DNA of 64,000 nucleotides from Okapia johnstoni (lineage: Eukaryota > Chordata > Mammalia > Artiodactyla > Giraffidae): assembly GCA_024291935.2 (NCBI GenBank), contig CM044321.1, forward strand, positions 57,220,985-57,284,984. The letters run 5' to 3'. Position numbers and translations under genes: made by a program. Under the pieces are notes generated by a model. It had not been told where the DNA came from, did no database searches, and was given only the letters and a program-made list of their open reading frames with translations. Each line of letters starts with the position of its first letter. The first letter of the stretch is position 1. Shown here piece after piece: positions 1-38,998 of the stretch.

Positions 1-212
1 AAGGTACTGTACTGTAAGACTGAAAATGTTTTATTTTTATGTTTTTTTTTTAATGTATTATTTGTGTGAAAAGTATTATAAGCCTATTATAGTACAGTAC
101 TATATAGCCAATGTGTTAGTTGGGTACCTAGGCTAACTTTGTTGGACTTATGAACAAATTGGACTTAACACACTCTTGGAATGGAACTCGTTGATACGTA
201 GGGGTCTTACTT
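1..212 (-). mobile_element. Tigger4/Zombi-type DNA transposon end
   Basis: The stretch has the palindromic GTACTGTACT start, the TTAGTTGGGTACCTAGGCTA block, repeated 'ggacttatgaacaaattgg' wording and a terminal 'gtaggggtcttac'. I know these as the terminal part of the pogo-like Tigger4 (Zombi) element read backwards. It is cut by the window start, so its full size is unknown. It directly abuts sequence that matches the RB1 3' UTR, so it appears to lie inside that UTR. The family name is from memory; the terminal match is good. Confidence 0.72.
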
Positions 213-1751
213 ATAAATTGTTCTGCTTTACAAATGGTGGCAGGATCCCCCAGGAGTGAGTCTCACAACCTGTGCCTATCCAAGTACTTTGTCTTCTCTT
301 GTGGCACGTTCTGTGATGTTTGCTGTTATTTTTATTAATTTATATTTATTTTTTTAATTTAACACGAATACCCTTAGAAAATGCGTCTTGTCTTCCAAAT
401 GCAATTTGGCTGACTGCCCCCATTCACCCAAATGACCCTGAACTCTTGTGCTAAAACACATGCTAGAAACTTAGGAGAAAATGACTGATTTTTTACACAT
501 TAGAGTTTAGTTTACTAATGGAAACTAAATGGGTGTACTGTGTGTTTGTTTTATAAATTTTAGTTTTAAAATGCAAACAGAAAACAAAAGTATAAACCTA
601 TGAGATACTGCCGTACTACTGATACAGGTTTCATACCTCAGGACTTGTAAGAGTTTATTGATCCTTTTCTTTATCCAACTCATGCTTTAAAAATAGAGTT
701 ATTAATAGTACTCTTGGTTTTTATACCATTCAGATCACTGAATTCATTAAGTACCTGTCTAGTACTTGGAAAATAAAGTGTTCAGCTAGAGCTTTGCTGT
801 CGAGGACCCGGATCCAGTACATCGCAAGGACACTTTCTGACATTTCTGGGTCCCAAAGAATCAAGATACAAAGTAATTTTACTCCACAAACAGACTGTTA
901 ACTATAGGAGCCTTAATTTTTTTCTTAGAGAGTTTCCTAATTGCATCTCAGCAATGATTCTCCTCTCCTGAATTTGAGAAGAGGTGTGTTTTTTTTTCTT
1001 TTTTCCTGGAATGGTACATGTCTTCCATGTATCTTTTGAACTAGCAGTTGTCTTTTTTTTTAATTCAGCATGGTCTTACACTGGCACATTCAAAGCCACA
1101 TTATTTCTAGTCCACAGTGCAGGTGATGAAAGGTCTTTGGGTTAGGCATTGTTTCTCTCTGATTTTGTGCAGAAGCTTCAAATTAAAATAGCTACAGTAG
1201 AAAAAGAGGCGCTTCCCTCCTCCCCCTGACACCTAAAGGTGTAATTTAAACTATCTTGTGTGATTAACTTATTTAGAGATGGTATAATTTAAAATAGGTG
1301 GTATTTAAGGTAGAATCTACTAGCTTTTAGAAAATTACTTTGTTTAAACTGAGTTCTTTTTAAAAAGAAATCTGGTCTTATTTGTTTGAAAGCAAAATTT
1401 TATTTTGTGCTCAATTAAGTTGCAAACTTATTTTTTGACAGTTATCTTGGTAACACAGGCACTAGAAAGCTTTATCTCCATTCCTCATTCATTTTTGCAT
1501 GAATATCATACAAATCAGTTAGCTTTTAGGTCAAGGGCTTACCACATTACTGGGTCTCTTGCTTCATGTTAGAATTAGTGTCAGAATTTAAGGAACTTCA
1601 GAGATCGTGTATTGAGATTTCTTATATAAGACTTCAGATACTGCTTTATTGCTTTTTGTATTGGTTAAAACTGTACATTTGAAATTGCTACATTACTATT
1701 TTCTACAATTAACAATAGTTTGTCTATTTTTCAATAAATTAGTTAAGAGTC
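213..1751 (+). other. RB1: RB1 3' UTR, distal part
   Basis: This non-coding block follows the known distal 3' UTR of mammalian RB1 (retinoblastoma protein mRNA) almost line by line. Recognisable parts are 'gatgtttgctgtt', the poly-T/AATTTAACAC block, 'agtactcttggtttttata', 'ggtacatgtcttccatgta', 'aagaggcgcttccc' and the terminal 'gtttgtctatttttcaataa'. The RB1 coding exons and stop codon lie to the left of the window. RB1 reads on the + strand and converges on RCBTB2, as in human. Recognition is from memory of the human mRNA and was not run as an alignment, but the identity is long and collinear. Confidence 0.9.
1733..1738 (+). promoter_or_regulatory. RB1: RB1 poly(A) signal AATAAA
   Basis: A canonical AATAAA sits at the point where the recognisable RB1 3' UTR ends. 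The expected cleavage site is about 12-20 bases further on, near 1750. The human RB1 mRNA ends at the same place with the same hexamer. Confidence 0.88.
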
Positions 1752-3450
1752 TCAGTGGTCCGATGTGGTCTTTGTATTAAGTGCAATAACAGTCTCTTCT
1801 GTTACCTAAATTCTCTCCTAGTATCTCGTCCATTCTTAGCATTTAATGGGCTTTATATGCTGATGAATCCCAAATTTGTTTCTCCAGCCCTGACCTCTTC
1901 ATGGAAGTCAGAGCTCTCACAGCCAAAAAAACTCAATTCCTACCCCACCCAGCTTCTCAAAATGTAAATCAAAATCAAACAAACAAAAACAGCTTGTTTC
2001 TACCCTAGTCTTTCCCCATTTTACTAAACACATACTTGCTCAAGATAAAAACTTGTCTTCTATTAGTTTATGTCTGGACCACTGTCTGAGACTTCTAACT
2101 GGTCTCTGCCTCCCTCCTCACCTTTCTACTCCTTGAAGAGTGAAAATGATCCTTTTAAAGTGTAAATGGACTGGCTGCGCTCCTCTCCTAGGGGTACTCA
2201 CACTGTGGATTACTGCCTCCTTTCTCGTGCTCACTCGGCTTTACCTACACTGGCCCTTTTGTCTTGTGATGCCAAGCCCATCCCTGCCCTGGGCTTTTCC
2301 ACTTGCTGTTCCTTCTGTCTGTAAGTGCTCTTCCCTCACAGTTTTGTTTAGCTTGTTTCTTATTTTCTTGCAGGGCTTTCAGCTCAAAGGTCTTCCTTGA
2401 CATCCAAGCTAAAAATCCTTACTCTGTACTGTGCCACTCTCCTTTGAAAGTGTTAACAGCATCATCACCATCAGAAATGACCTTACTCAGCTTGCCTGTT
2501 GCCTGTTTACCCGTCCTGGGGTCAACCTGACTGGTCTCACCCCCTACTGTAGTTCTAGCATCCAGAAGTCCATATGTGGTGGGGGTGGGGGAGGAGGTCA
2601 TCGCAGAAGGTATGTTTTCCAAGTATATGGAAACAAATCATATTCTGTCCCTCTTTGGAGGAATCTGGATGGAACTCCATCCACTCCTTCTTACTAACAT
2701 GTACTCTGGCAGAGTGGTGACCCACTGTGGAGTCTCGTGAAGGGTAATGCATCTTTCATCCCTAAATAAACTTACCTGTTTTTCTCTCTGGGTGGTCCCA
2801 TGTTTCCATGAAATGAGTTCATAAAAGAAGGCACTGAGGAACTTCAGAAGACTGTCAGAAAAGGGCAAGAAAGAGGAAGAGAAGGTTTGGGAAGACGTTG
2901 TAAAAAAGACGTTGGCTTTTGGTCAGTGACAGCAAGCATAGCAGGATGAGGAGAAGTCGGAAGTGAATGAAGCCTGTGGACATCTGACTGTGAGAACTGA
3001 AGCTGACTGGTAACACCCAAGCCTCGATGTTTCTTTGCTGGAGAGAACAGTAAACCTACCAGAACATTCAGACACATGGTGTGAGGCTGTTTTAAAATAA
3101 CCCATCCTGTATAGTTCCAAAAATGGGATTCTGACTTAATTAGAGACATCCGGACTCCTTGGCCTCTACCAGACCAGGTCTGCAAACACAAAAAGAAAGA
3201 TAAACAAAAAGCAACAAGGATTCAGGTGACCTCACCAGTAAAGACCATTCATTCGTAGGTAAGTGTATGAATAGTAATTAAACTGTTTGGAAGTCATCTA
3301 TATTTTAGGGTAGGCTTTGCTATGATGCCTTATCTGAGTGACTGCTTTAAAAAATTAGCTTATATGAAACAGTCTGTATGTATCTAAGAGACATAAGGTT
3401 GGTAGAATCTTGCTGCTTCAGATGAATTAAAAAACACACACATTTGTTCT
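1752..3450. other. RB1-RCBTB2 intergenic gap
   Basis: About 1.7 kb separates the two convergent poly(A) sites. It holds an L2-like block (about 2050-2540), a G-rich run at 2579-2597, and otherwise unremarkable sequence. The open frames here lack recognisable domains and look like chance. Confidence 0.7.
2050..2540 (+). repeat. L2 LINE remnant
   Basis: The text resembles the L2 3' region: 'ctgcctccctcctcacc', 'tgggcttttccacttgctgtt' and 'ctcaaaggtcttccttgacatcc', which is typical L2 wording. It is old and diverged, with no open frame. Confidence 0.6.
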
Positions 3451-3469
3451 GTTACCTACAAATGAGCAC

Positions 3470-3475
3470 TTTATT
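3470..3475 (-). promoter_or_regulatory. RCBTB2: RCBTB2 poly(A) signal AATAAA
   Basis: On the - strand the sequence reads AATAAAGTGCTC. It is followed about 25-40 bases on by a GT/T-rich stretch (3425-3445), the usual layout of a cleavage site with a downstream element. Cleavage would fall near 3450. Confidence 0.7.
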
Positions 3476-4119
3476 ATCAAACAGTTCAGCATCAGAACAA
3501 GGTTTCTAATTCCAAAAGAGGTTTCTTCACATAGTATCATATTGTGAAATACATGTTAGGAGACTGAGCTGCAGCCTACATCCTGTTTCAGTTTCTCCTT
3601 TGCAGTGGGGTAACTTGATCTAGAAAGTATAAATTTACCTCATTCTTGCTAGTGCTGCCCATGAAATGTAAGTATTAGTTCCTTTTTGGCTGCTACTTTT
3701 ATAATCACACTGTGCCAAGTTAAAAGACCTGTTTTGTGGTGACATAAAAGTCAACTACAAGAGAAAACCATTTTTACTTACAGAGGCAAATCTCTTAACA
3801 CAAAAGTAAAAGGACATTATGCAATTATGTAAGGCAAACGAGCCCAGGAATAACACTCACTCAAAGATAGTATTTCATACTCAATAATTTCATATGAGAA
3901 ATTAATGACTCAGAGTAAAACAGAATTAAAATTAGCCCTTGGATCTTCAACAATTTAATTGCCAAGGCCTTTTGTGAATTCTAATTAACGCTCTAAATTA
4001 GCCACTATTCCTCAGAACAATGTACCATAAGAATAGGAATCTCAGTTGTTTTAAACTTGTTTTGCCTAAGTTATAGCTTCATCCAGTGTCCCATAAATAA
4101 AGCTGTTCAGGCATGATTA

Positions 4120-4215
4120 AGATTGATAATAAGTTGAGTGCCTACTATATGCAAGGCACTGTGCTGGATGCTGAAAGTGTGCTAGTGACAGCATTCCTGG
4201 TCAAGCTTATCTGTG
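4120..4215 (+). repeat. MIR-like fragment
   Basis: The 'gagtgcctactatatgcaag' and 'gcactgtgctggatgctg' wording is the MIR core. It is embedded in the RCBTB2 3' UTR in antisense. Confidence 0.55.
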
Positions 4216-4560
4216 TGGTACCAGCCTGTTGAATACAGAAATTTGGCCAGAATAGCATACACGTAGACCCGTGTACCAAAAGTCTCCAACTTAAGTGACT
4301 TGTAAGAGGAAATGGTAAATATAGTTAAGACATTTCAATTTTTTCCCCTTGAGCTTAGTCCCATCTGAACAGAGCATTTAATGCCTTCTCTTGTAGACAG
4401 TGGATTTCAGAAGGTGGGGAAGACTCACCACCATCCCCTTGTTTTGACAGAACATGTTCAGCCCAAATGTAGCTCACCATCAACACTATTAAGGAGGAGT
4501 TATTCTCTGGCTGTTGCAGGGAGAGTGGAAACACTAAAAATCCTTTCCTGCAGGTGAGGG

Positions 4561-31026
<26,466 letters not shown>

Positions 31027-31124
31027 GGTTCGGTATAGTCCCTGAGGAAAAAGTATGTGGTAAAATCAGGATACCATGTGTTGAGTGAAACTGGGCAGGT
31101 TAAAATTACTTTACTTCTAATTAA

Positions 31125-31432
31125 TGCTTCCCTGATACCTCAGTTGGTAAAGAATCTGCCTATAATGCAGGAGACCCCGGTTTGATTCCTGGGTTGGGAA
31201 GATCCACTGGAGAAGGGAGAGGCTACCCACTCCAGTATTCTTGGGCTTCCCTTGTGGCTCAGCTGGTAAAGAATCCGCCTGCAATGTGAGAGGCCTGGGT
31301 TCAATCCCTGGGTTGGGAAGATCCCCTGGAGAAGGGAAAGGCTACCCATTCCAGTATTCTCACCTGGATAATTTCATCGACTATACAGTCCATGGAGTCG
31401 CAAAGAGTCAGACACGACTCACTTTTCACTTT
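31125..31432 (+). repeat. tandem Bov-tA SINE
   Basis: Two heads ('cttccctgatacctcag' and 'gggcttcccttgtggctcag') and 1.5 bodies. The near end is 84 bases upstream of the acceptor of the first RCBTB2 coding exon. Confidence 0.87.
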
Positions 31433-32579
31433 TCTAGTTAACAGAAAAAAGAAGCTAAGTTCAAATATAGTGAAGGGAATTAAGTTTGGGGCATGGGTGT
31501 TAACAGCTATAAAACATAAAAAATGTTTTAACTGTTGTTCTCTGATGAGAATCCTTCAGCAGAGGTGTGAAAAATAATCCCAGGATAAACGTATATTCCC
31601 TAGTAGAAGATAAACATCTACCAGGGAATGAGTAGAAAATTTTCATTTCAGAGTTTACTTCCTAGAGATAAGAAAAAATAAATTTTGGACCTTGGTCAAA
31701 CTTCCTCTGGGACTGGGAAGTTCCAAATCACTGTGAAGAGCAGACTCATCAATTCTTAGCTTCACTGAAGAGTATATGATTTGCTAAGTGGGGAAAAAAA
31801 TGAACGAATCTAAAGGACAAAAGGATGAATGAACAAATGTGACTGTGTTACCTTAGACCTTAACAAAAAATCTGAAAAAACAGCCACCAAGCATGTAGCC
31901 ATCGCACTGAATGTTCTTGCCTTAATTAACTGCCTCCACAATGACTACCTTCTACCGCATACAAGTAACAGCAGAAGCAGCCCTGTCACAAAACATGCAG
32001 GATGTCTGGACTCTGGTTAAATGGTTACACAATTATCACTAAAAATAAATAGGAATAAATATTCTCTCTCCCCCCAAAAGCAATTTAATGTAATCATGTC
32101 AAATAATGTTGATACTCTGATTTACTAGGTTGGCTTCTATCTACTCAAATAAAACCCAGACTCAAGTGCTAACATCAGAACATCTTACTTGATGTTACCT
32201 ACAAGCAGTCAGAGCCTAGCAATAGATAAAAGCAATCATCTAAATAAGGCTAACTCTTAACAGTGTACTTATCAACGTTTTATATTCACTTGAGGATACT
32301 GGTAAAATTCTGTTTTCTTCAGCTGTAAAAAGGTCTCTTAGCATATACGGAATAATAAATGATACCTTCAGAATAATAGCTTTGGCAATGAATACAAATC
32401 ATTACTTTTAATGTTTGGAAAAAATCCACTTGTTGAGAAAAGGATCACTTAGACTTTCCTCACTATAAATTTCTAAAATTTGATCTGGCTGCCAATATGG
32501 AAAAAGTCATTCCGTGTGGCAGTTATTCCTATGTCATCTGTCGTCTCTGTTAATCTGCAAGCTCTTTAAGAGAGGGGAC

Positions 32580-32695
32580 CACGAGCCCACACTGCAGCTA
32601 GAGCGTAGCCCCTGCTCTCCGCAACGAGAGAAAGGCCTGCGCAGCAACGAAGATCCAGCACAGCCAAAAACAAACAGATGAGTTATAACAAAAAA
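32580..32695 (+). repeat. tRNA-Glu-type SINE tail
   Basis: 'cacactgcagctagagcgta' to 'atccagcacagccaaaaaca' is the distal part of a CHR/ART2-like SINE. Confidence 0.55.
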
Positions 32696-33704
32696 GAAAG
32701 GAGGAGGAGGGGATCATGACCCAGCCACTGCTATTACCACCACAACACACGGCTCAGAGGAAAACATAAGATATTTGTCGAAAGCATCTTTTGAGTACAG
32801 CCTTTTGTTGACTGCAGACAGTCTATACTGGAGTTTCTTCTCTTTTTGTCTCATCCTAACTGGAAAGGTCTTTTCCATAGCTGCCCCCAGTTTATTGGAA
32901 TAAAAGATAAAAAAGATAGGCGAGGGAAGAGAAGAGAAAGGAGAAGAGCAGAGGCAGGGAATTCAAAGGAAGAAAAACAAACAAGAGGAAGAAACGGGAT
33001 CTAATCAGAGAAGTGACTGCCTCTTGCTGGACTTCGGGACACCTTTGTTCCTAGTAGAAGGAAATTCTGCTAATATGCTGAGATCGCTCAACAGTAATCC
33101 TGGGGTTTGTTTTGTTTCCCCACCACATCCCTCCACCACTGTAGATAACTAATTTCACTGATTTCTGATTTATTTCTCTGTTTCTTTTTGCAAAATAAGT
33201 ATATGTATTTATGTGTTTTTACTTCCCATTTCCTCCTTATACAAAAAAATAGCATACTTTACATACTCTTTTGCAATCTATTTTTTTCACCTAACAATGT
33301 ATCCTGGAAACTACTCCACATCAGCTAACAGAAAATTTTCAACACCACCATCTCCTGGGCGCTCAAGGAAACAAAGAAAATAGCTCTTTTCAGTGTCTTT
33401 GATTAATTGCAACTATCTTAACTCTTTAAAAATTGGAATGGTGTAAAACAGGTCATTCCATTTATTTGACTAATGAGGTTAAGACATAATTACATGTATG
33501 ACAGATGAAAATTACCATACTCAAAGAAATAACATTCAGTATGATTCAATTAACACTAAATATTAACATCACTTCACTTTTGTCAGAATGCTTTTGAAGA
33601 TTTAAAAATGGTTCACAATTAATTACTATTATGCAGTATTGTGAAAAAAATGTCAAAATCTGTAGCACTGTGGAAAATGGTTTTTGTTTTTCTTTTTTCT
33701 GGTC

Positions 33705-33792
33705 TTGCTGCATATTATAGCATCTTAGTTCCCCAGTCAGGGATTGGACCCACACCCAAGGCAGTGTGTGGACCACCAGGGAATTCCCTGGC
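33705..33792 (-). repeat. CHR-type SINE, partial
   Basis: 'tcttagttccccagtcaggg' to 'ccaccagggaattccctgg' in antisense. Confidence 0.7.
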
Positions 33793-34089
33793 TAGATTTT
33801 TAACATTACTCTGATGTGACACAAATATAATAGAGAAAACTAGCTTCCCCAGTTTATACTACCTGAGGAATACAGTTTGCGGAATATATGTGAGGATTAT
33901 AATCATCTCATCCTGTTATCTATTTGATTTCACCGGCTATTATTAATAACAATGCTATAGTAATATATCAACATATACATCTTAAAAATCCATTAATACA
34001 CATATAGAATACCACATTGATGATGTGATAAACATGAATTCTAAATAACAGGAACAATAATAGTAGTTAAAATAAGTAGTTATCCAAAC

Positions 34090-34245
34090 TACTGCCAAAC
34101 ACTAAGTGCCTTATCTCATTTAATCTTTATAATAGCCAGAAGAAACAGATATCATCATCGCCTCTGTTTAACAGACATATTTCAATACTTTGACCAACAG
34201 TCACCAGCCAGTCAGGGTTGGAGCTAGGATTCATTTCAATGCCCT
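34090..34245 (+). repeat. MIR
   Basis: 'ccttatctcatttaatcttt', 'ataatagccagaagaaacag' and 'gggttggagctaggattcat' follow the MIR consensus. Confidence 0.7.
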
Positions 34246-34839
34246 CGATCTTGGACTTTCCCCTGTATTGCCCGGATATTTTAAGTTTTCTTGTGTACAT
34301 TCCAGATGGTTTCATTTTGTACTGACTGGTTAGGAATATTCCCTCCAAAAAATGTTTGTACATGACTGTTTTAAGTTTCTGGAGCCCAGTATTCAGTATT
34401 CAGTCATCTTTAAGCCCCTTCCTTCTAGATCTTTGTGAAGTTATCTTCTAGAGTAAGGTTAATGTGACTGAAAACAGAAATACATAAATAAATTCTATTA
34501 TAGAAAAATAGAAAAGAAAAAGAACATGCCATCTTGCATAGAACATACCACTGGCTTCAAAAAGCCAGTATTTATCTGAGAAAAATATAGTTTAAAAATT
34601 GTGTCAGTTAAATTCACTATTAGAAAGTCAGCAGCAGAGGTGCTCAATTATGAAAAGAATTAATATTATAAAATATAACTTTCAGATATTATAAGTTTGG
34701 GGACAAGGCTTCAACAATATGGACACTGAAATTTACCAAAAGATACTTAATGTTTAATCTATAGTATTTCAACATAAACAATGCAAGGGAAAAGGGAAAT
34801 TGCAAGGAAAACTGCATCTGGAAAAGGAAAAAAGCAAAA

Positions 34840-35390
34840 TTTTCAAATTTTTGAAGAAGGTATAGAAAATATCTTTATGATCTCAGGGCAGGGAAAGATT
34901 TCTTAACTGAGACACAAAAGCACAAACCACAAAGAAAAGACTGGTAAATTTTACCACACTAAAGCTTAAAACTTTGGCATTATAAAAGACAAAATGAACA
35001 AAAGGAAAAACATGCCACAGAGTGGGAAAACATATTTTCAACATATATAACTGATAGCTGGCAAATAATTTGTATCCATAATATATAAAGAATACCTAAA
35101 AGCAGAAAAAGAAAGACAAACAATCCAATTTAGAAATGGAAAAAGGACAGAGGTGATTCACAGAAGAAGAAATCAACAAACATATCCACAGAATGTATCA
35201 TGGAAATGTAATCACAAGGAGATAGAACTCACCAATCAGATCTGCAAAATTAAAGGGGATAATACACAGTGTTTGTGAGGCTGAAGATCAAAAGGCACAT
35301 TTTACTCATATTACTGGAAGGAATGTAAACTGGTACAATCACTTTTAGAGCAACTCAACAATATTTAGACCAGAGCAGTATCTTTCAAGC
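34840..35390 (+). repeat. L1 LINE 3' fragment
   Basis: 'aaagacaaaatgaacaaaag', 'ccaatttagaaatggaaaaa' and 'ggaaggaatgtaaactggta' are the end of L1 ORF2 and the start of its 3' UTR. Many stops. Confidence 0.75.
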
Positions 35391-35519
35391 TTTTTTGATA
35401 CATATCTGTACCTGAAACAAAAGTTTCACAAAATAACTCTTACCCTTGCTACATTAGATATTAAGGGATATCCTCTTTCCTATTTTTTTCTATTTTACAT
35501 TATTCTATTCTACCCGGGA

Positions 35520-35625
35520 GATAGTGAAGGACTCCAGGAGATAGTAAAGGACAGGGAAGTCTGGATGCTACAGTTCACAGGGTCACAAAGAGTCAGATAC
35601 AACTTAGTGACTGGACAACAATTCT
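35520..35625 (+). repeat. diverged Bov-A tail
   Basis: 'gatgctacagttcacagggt' then 'cagatacaacttagtgactg' is the last half of a Bov-A body. Confidence 0.6.
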
Positions 35626-36924
35626 ACTCCTACCCTAATTTATCCTTTTCTATTTAATTTTTCAATGTTGGTTTCAGCCCACTAAGATAACTTCAAGATC
35701 ATTAATAAATCATGTCTTGGAAAACAATAGCCTAGATGAAACTCTAGAGCATATACAAAATTGTTTGCAATAGGAAAACACTCAAAATAGTTCATAGAAC
35801 TGATCAACAGGCTCCACCAACAAAATTTACAAATCGTGCATACTGCACAATTAAAATAAATTATCTAGATTCAATCAACACAGATAAGTCTCCAAAATAA
35901 TTCTGATCAAAAATCACTGTCATAGAATAATGCATATGATACACTATTTGATAAAGTTTTAAAACATGCAGAAAACAATACTATTTTAATGTGTAATGGA
36001 TGCTGACATGCCCATGGTTGGACTTTGATGGAAATGTTTTCATAAGAAAGTTCAGACCAGAGGTAATGCCAAAGGCAAAGTTTGCCATGTAATTCTACCA
36101 ATGAATTAGTGTAATTTGGTTTTTCCAACTGACAAGAGAATTTTCAAGATTTTAAGCTTAAGTTAAATTAATCATCTGAGTATGAAGGAAGGATAAGGTT
36201 ACCCAATAGTAAGGAAAACAAAATTGCAGAATCATAATAAACCATTCTAATACTGTCTTTACCATGAACATAGGAATTCAATAAAGGCTTGATACTGACA
36301 ATTCATAAACCACAATTTCTTTCATCATCAGTAAGATAAAATTCTACCAATAGCCCAGGAAGATATTAACTCAATAACAAAGAAAAAAGAGAGTATCTTA
36401 AATGCCAGGGAAGAAGGATCTGAAATAGAAAAAAAGTGCATTAGACTGTGATTTTACTTCTGGTCTCACTCTGCTTACAAATTTCCCCCTTTTCTGCACA
36501 GGAGGGAGACCCAGGGCAGAGGGTGGCATTTGTATTGGGAAGCTCTTCTTCACAGTGACAGTGTCAAGGCATAAGATCATCCCATATGATACCCACAACA
36601 TATGCTGCTTTATTGTTTTTTCCTTATGTGTATTTTGGGATACATAACTTGGCTCATGTGTTTACTTAATTACTCAAATTAAAAAGTGCCTTGTGCTTGG
36701 AAAAATAGTTTCTTATGCATTTCCTCATTTTGTTGAAATGTAATGAAAGAACAATGCTATTATGGCATTTTAACATACTGATATTTTGCCTTGCAATATA
36801 AAAATAAATGGAAGAATAACTACCTTTTCCAGCCAGAAGCTCCTACCACTGATATCTGCCTTCAGAGGCTCCAAACAAGACACTCAAGAGCCAATGTTCC
36901 AAGTTTTCGTAAGAGTAATTTTCT

Positions 36925-37037
36925 TTTTTCCCACCACACCGCATGGCATGTGGGGTCTTAGCTTCCTGACCAGGAATTGAACCTGTGGCCCCTGCAGGGG
37001 AAGCACAGAGTCCTAACCACTGGACCACCAGCAAGTT
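36925..37037 (-). repeat. CHR-type SINE
   Basis: 'ttttttcccaccacaccgca' to 'cctaaccactggaccacca' in antisense. Confidence 0.75.
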
Positions 37038-37789
37038 TCCACAAGAGTAACTTCCAAAACCAAATATGTATCAACTTAGGTAATCTTTTGCATGGCATTT
37101 CCTATTTTGGCTGTTTCTCTAAACTTGTATAGTTCAATAATTTATTTCTAAACTATCCTTGTTTAGGACAGATAACTCCTTTTTGTACATACTGTATTTT
37201 GAGAGTTTTATCTGTACTTTTAATAATAACACAGTTGAAGATCAGTGGACAAGACGACAGACTTTCAGTAACTGAAAAGACCACAATAAACATACCCATT
37301 CCTAATCCTCTTGAAGAACACATCAAATAATTCATTTCTCTGTACAAAGCATATAATAAGCCATCTCTACATGTTATTACTGGTAATCAGCATTATTCAG
37401 TGTTTGTTAATATGGCAATGTATCGTATTACTTGATAATACCTCTGACCTAATTAGTTAAACTGATAAATGGACATTCATTTGCCTAATTCATTCAACAG
37501 ATATTGATTTAGTGCCTGCAGTAGGCACTAAATTGAAAGCAAATATGTAAAAAAATAACATGGAGCAAAAGGATATCCAGCTCATGCTGCCTGTGTCAAT
37601 ATTACCCCAACCCAGTAGCAAGCATGGGCCTTAAGCACTAATAAACTAGACACACTATCTGAGAATGCATTTTCCATGGAAATTGTCATTGTGCAGTTAA
37701 TTAGAAGCTCCTAAATGCTGGTATCCGTTCTCTAGAAGTGATCCCAGAAGAAAAATGAAAAATAAGAAAATTATTGTTTTGCAGAGAAA

Positions 37790-37965
37790 GCCTCAAAGCT
37801 CAGTTGGTAAACAATCCACCAGCAATGCAGGAGACCCTGGTTCGATTCCTGGGTTGGGAAGATCTCCTGGAGAAGGGAAAGGCTACCCACTCCAGTATTC
37901 TGGCCTGGAGAATTCCATGGAGAAGTCCATGGGGTCACAAAGAGTCAGACATGATTGAGAATAAG
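37790..37965 (+). repeat. Bov-tA SINE, internally deleted
   Basis: It lacks about 25 bases ('cagaggagcctggcgggcta' region) between 'aattccatggagaa' and 'gtccatggggtcacaaagag'. Confidence 0.85.
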
Positions 37966-38787
37966 CCCAGTGTCACATATTTTCAAAATTCAACTTCACA
38001 GTATGAAATCAACTCTAAAGCTATGCTTGAGAAACTTAATACATAAAGAAGTTTTCTTGCAAAACAACGCTCAATGCTTTTTCAACAAATTTGCCCATCT
38101 GGGCACCACAGCTGATGATGCTTTTATAATCAAAGAAACAGGGCATGAAGGAAAACCAGTGACTTTTAGGACACCAGCATTCAGCTTACAGTATCAGTGT
38201 GTTATTAAGCTCCAGACCAAGTAAATGTCAATGGAGTAATGATGTTGCCCACCTGCATGCTTACCTGAGCCCTTAAATGGTATGTCATCTGAAAGTTAGA
38301 AATAATATAAATATGTATAAATGTAATATGAGATAATTAAACATGATTCCAATTATCCCTTGCCAAAAAGAATGGTAGGCATAACTTACCTCCACTTGAA
38401 TGAGGTGTCATAAGTCAATGACAAATGACAGTAAGATCCCTCCCTACAAAACTGCCAACTAAAGTGGGTCAATTATAGAGACTGAAAAACTAAAAGCCAA
38501 CTAAAACCAAACCACAACTTCAAAGGGAATGGTATTGCCACGTTTATGATAAACAGCAAAATGACTTATGAAACACAGAAACATAGTGGCCATTTTAATG
38601 ATTTCATTGTAAACAGTTTCCAAATTTCACTAAGAGTGATGAAGCAGATCTTCAATCCAAAGCAAAGCTGCATTTAGTTGGAAGAGATTACCGAGCTCAT
38701 CAGCATCGATCTTTTCAGACAAGCACAGCAAAAGTGCCACTTTCAAATATGAAAAATCATCAACATAAACTATACAAATATTTTTTG

Positions 38788-38998
38788 ATTGTGGCTCAAG
38801 ATGGTACAGAATCTGCCCACAATGCAGGAGACCTGGTTTTGATCTCTGGGTCAGGAAGACCTCCTGGAGAAGGGAATGGCTACCACTCCAGTATTCTTGC
38901 TTGGAGAATTCCATGGAAAGAGGAGCCTGGCGGGCTACAGTCCCGGGTGTTGCAGAGTCGGACACAACTGAGCAACTAACACTTTCACTTTCACACAC
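38788..38998 (+). repeat. Bov-tA SINE
   Basis: 'attgtggctcaagatggtac' to 'cacaactgagcaactaacac'; the first ~10 bases of the head are altered. Confidence 0.85.

Larger units (their letters stand above)
3450..4560 (-). other. RCBTB2: RCBTB2 3' UTR
   Basis: This is the non-coding stretch after the RCBTB2 stop codon on the - strand, up to the first good poly(A) signal. It is about 1.1 kb, a plausible length for this gene. A MIR-like fragment (4120-4215) lies inside it. The end point is inferred from the AATAAA at 3470-3475 and the GT-rich downstream element, not from transcript data. Confidence 0.7.
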
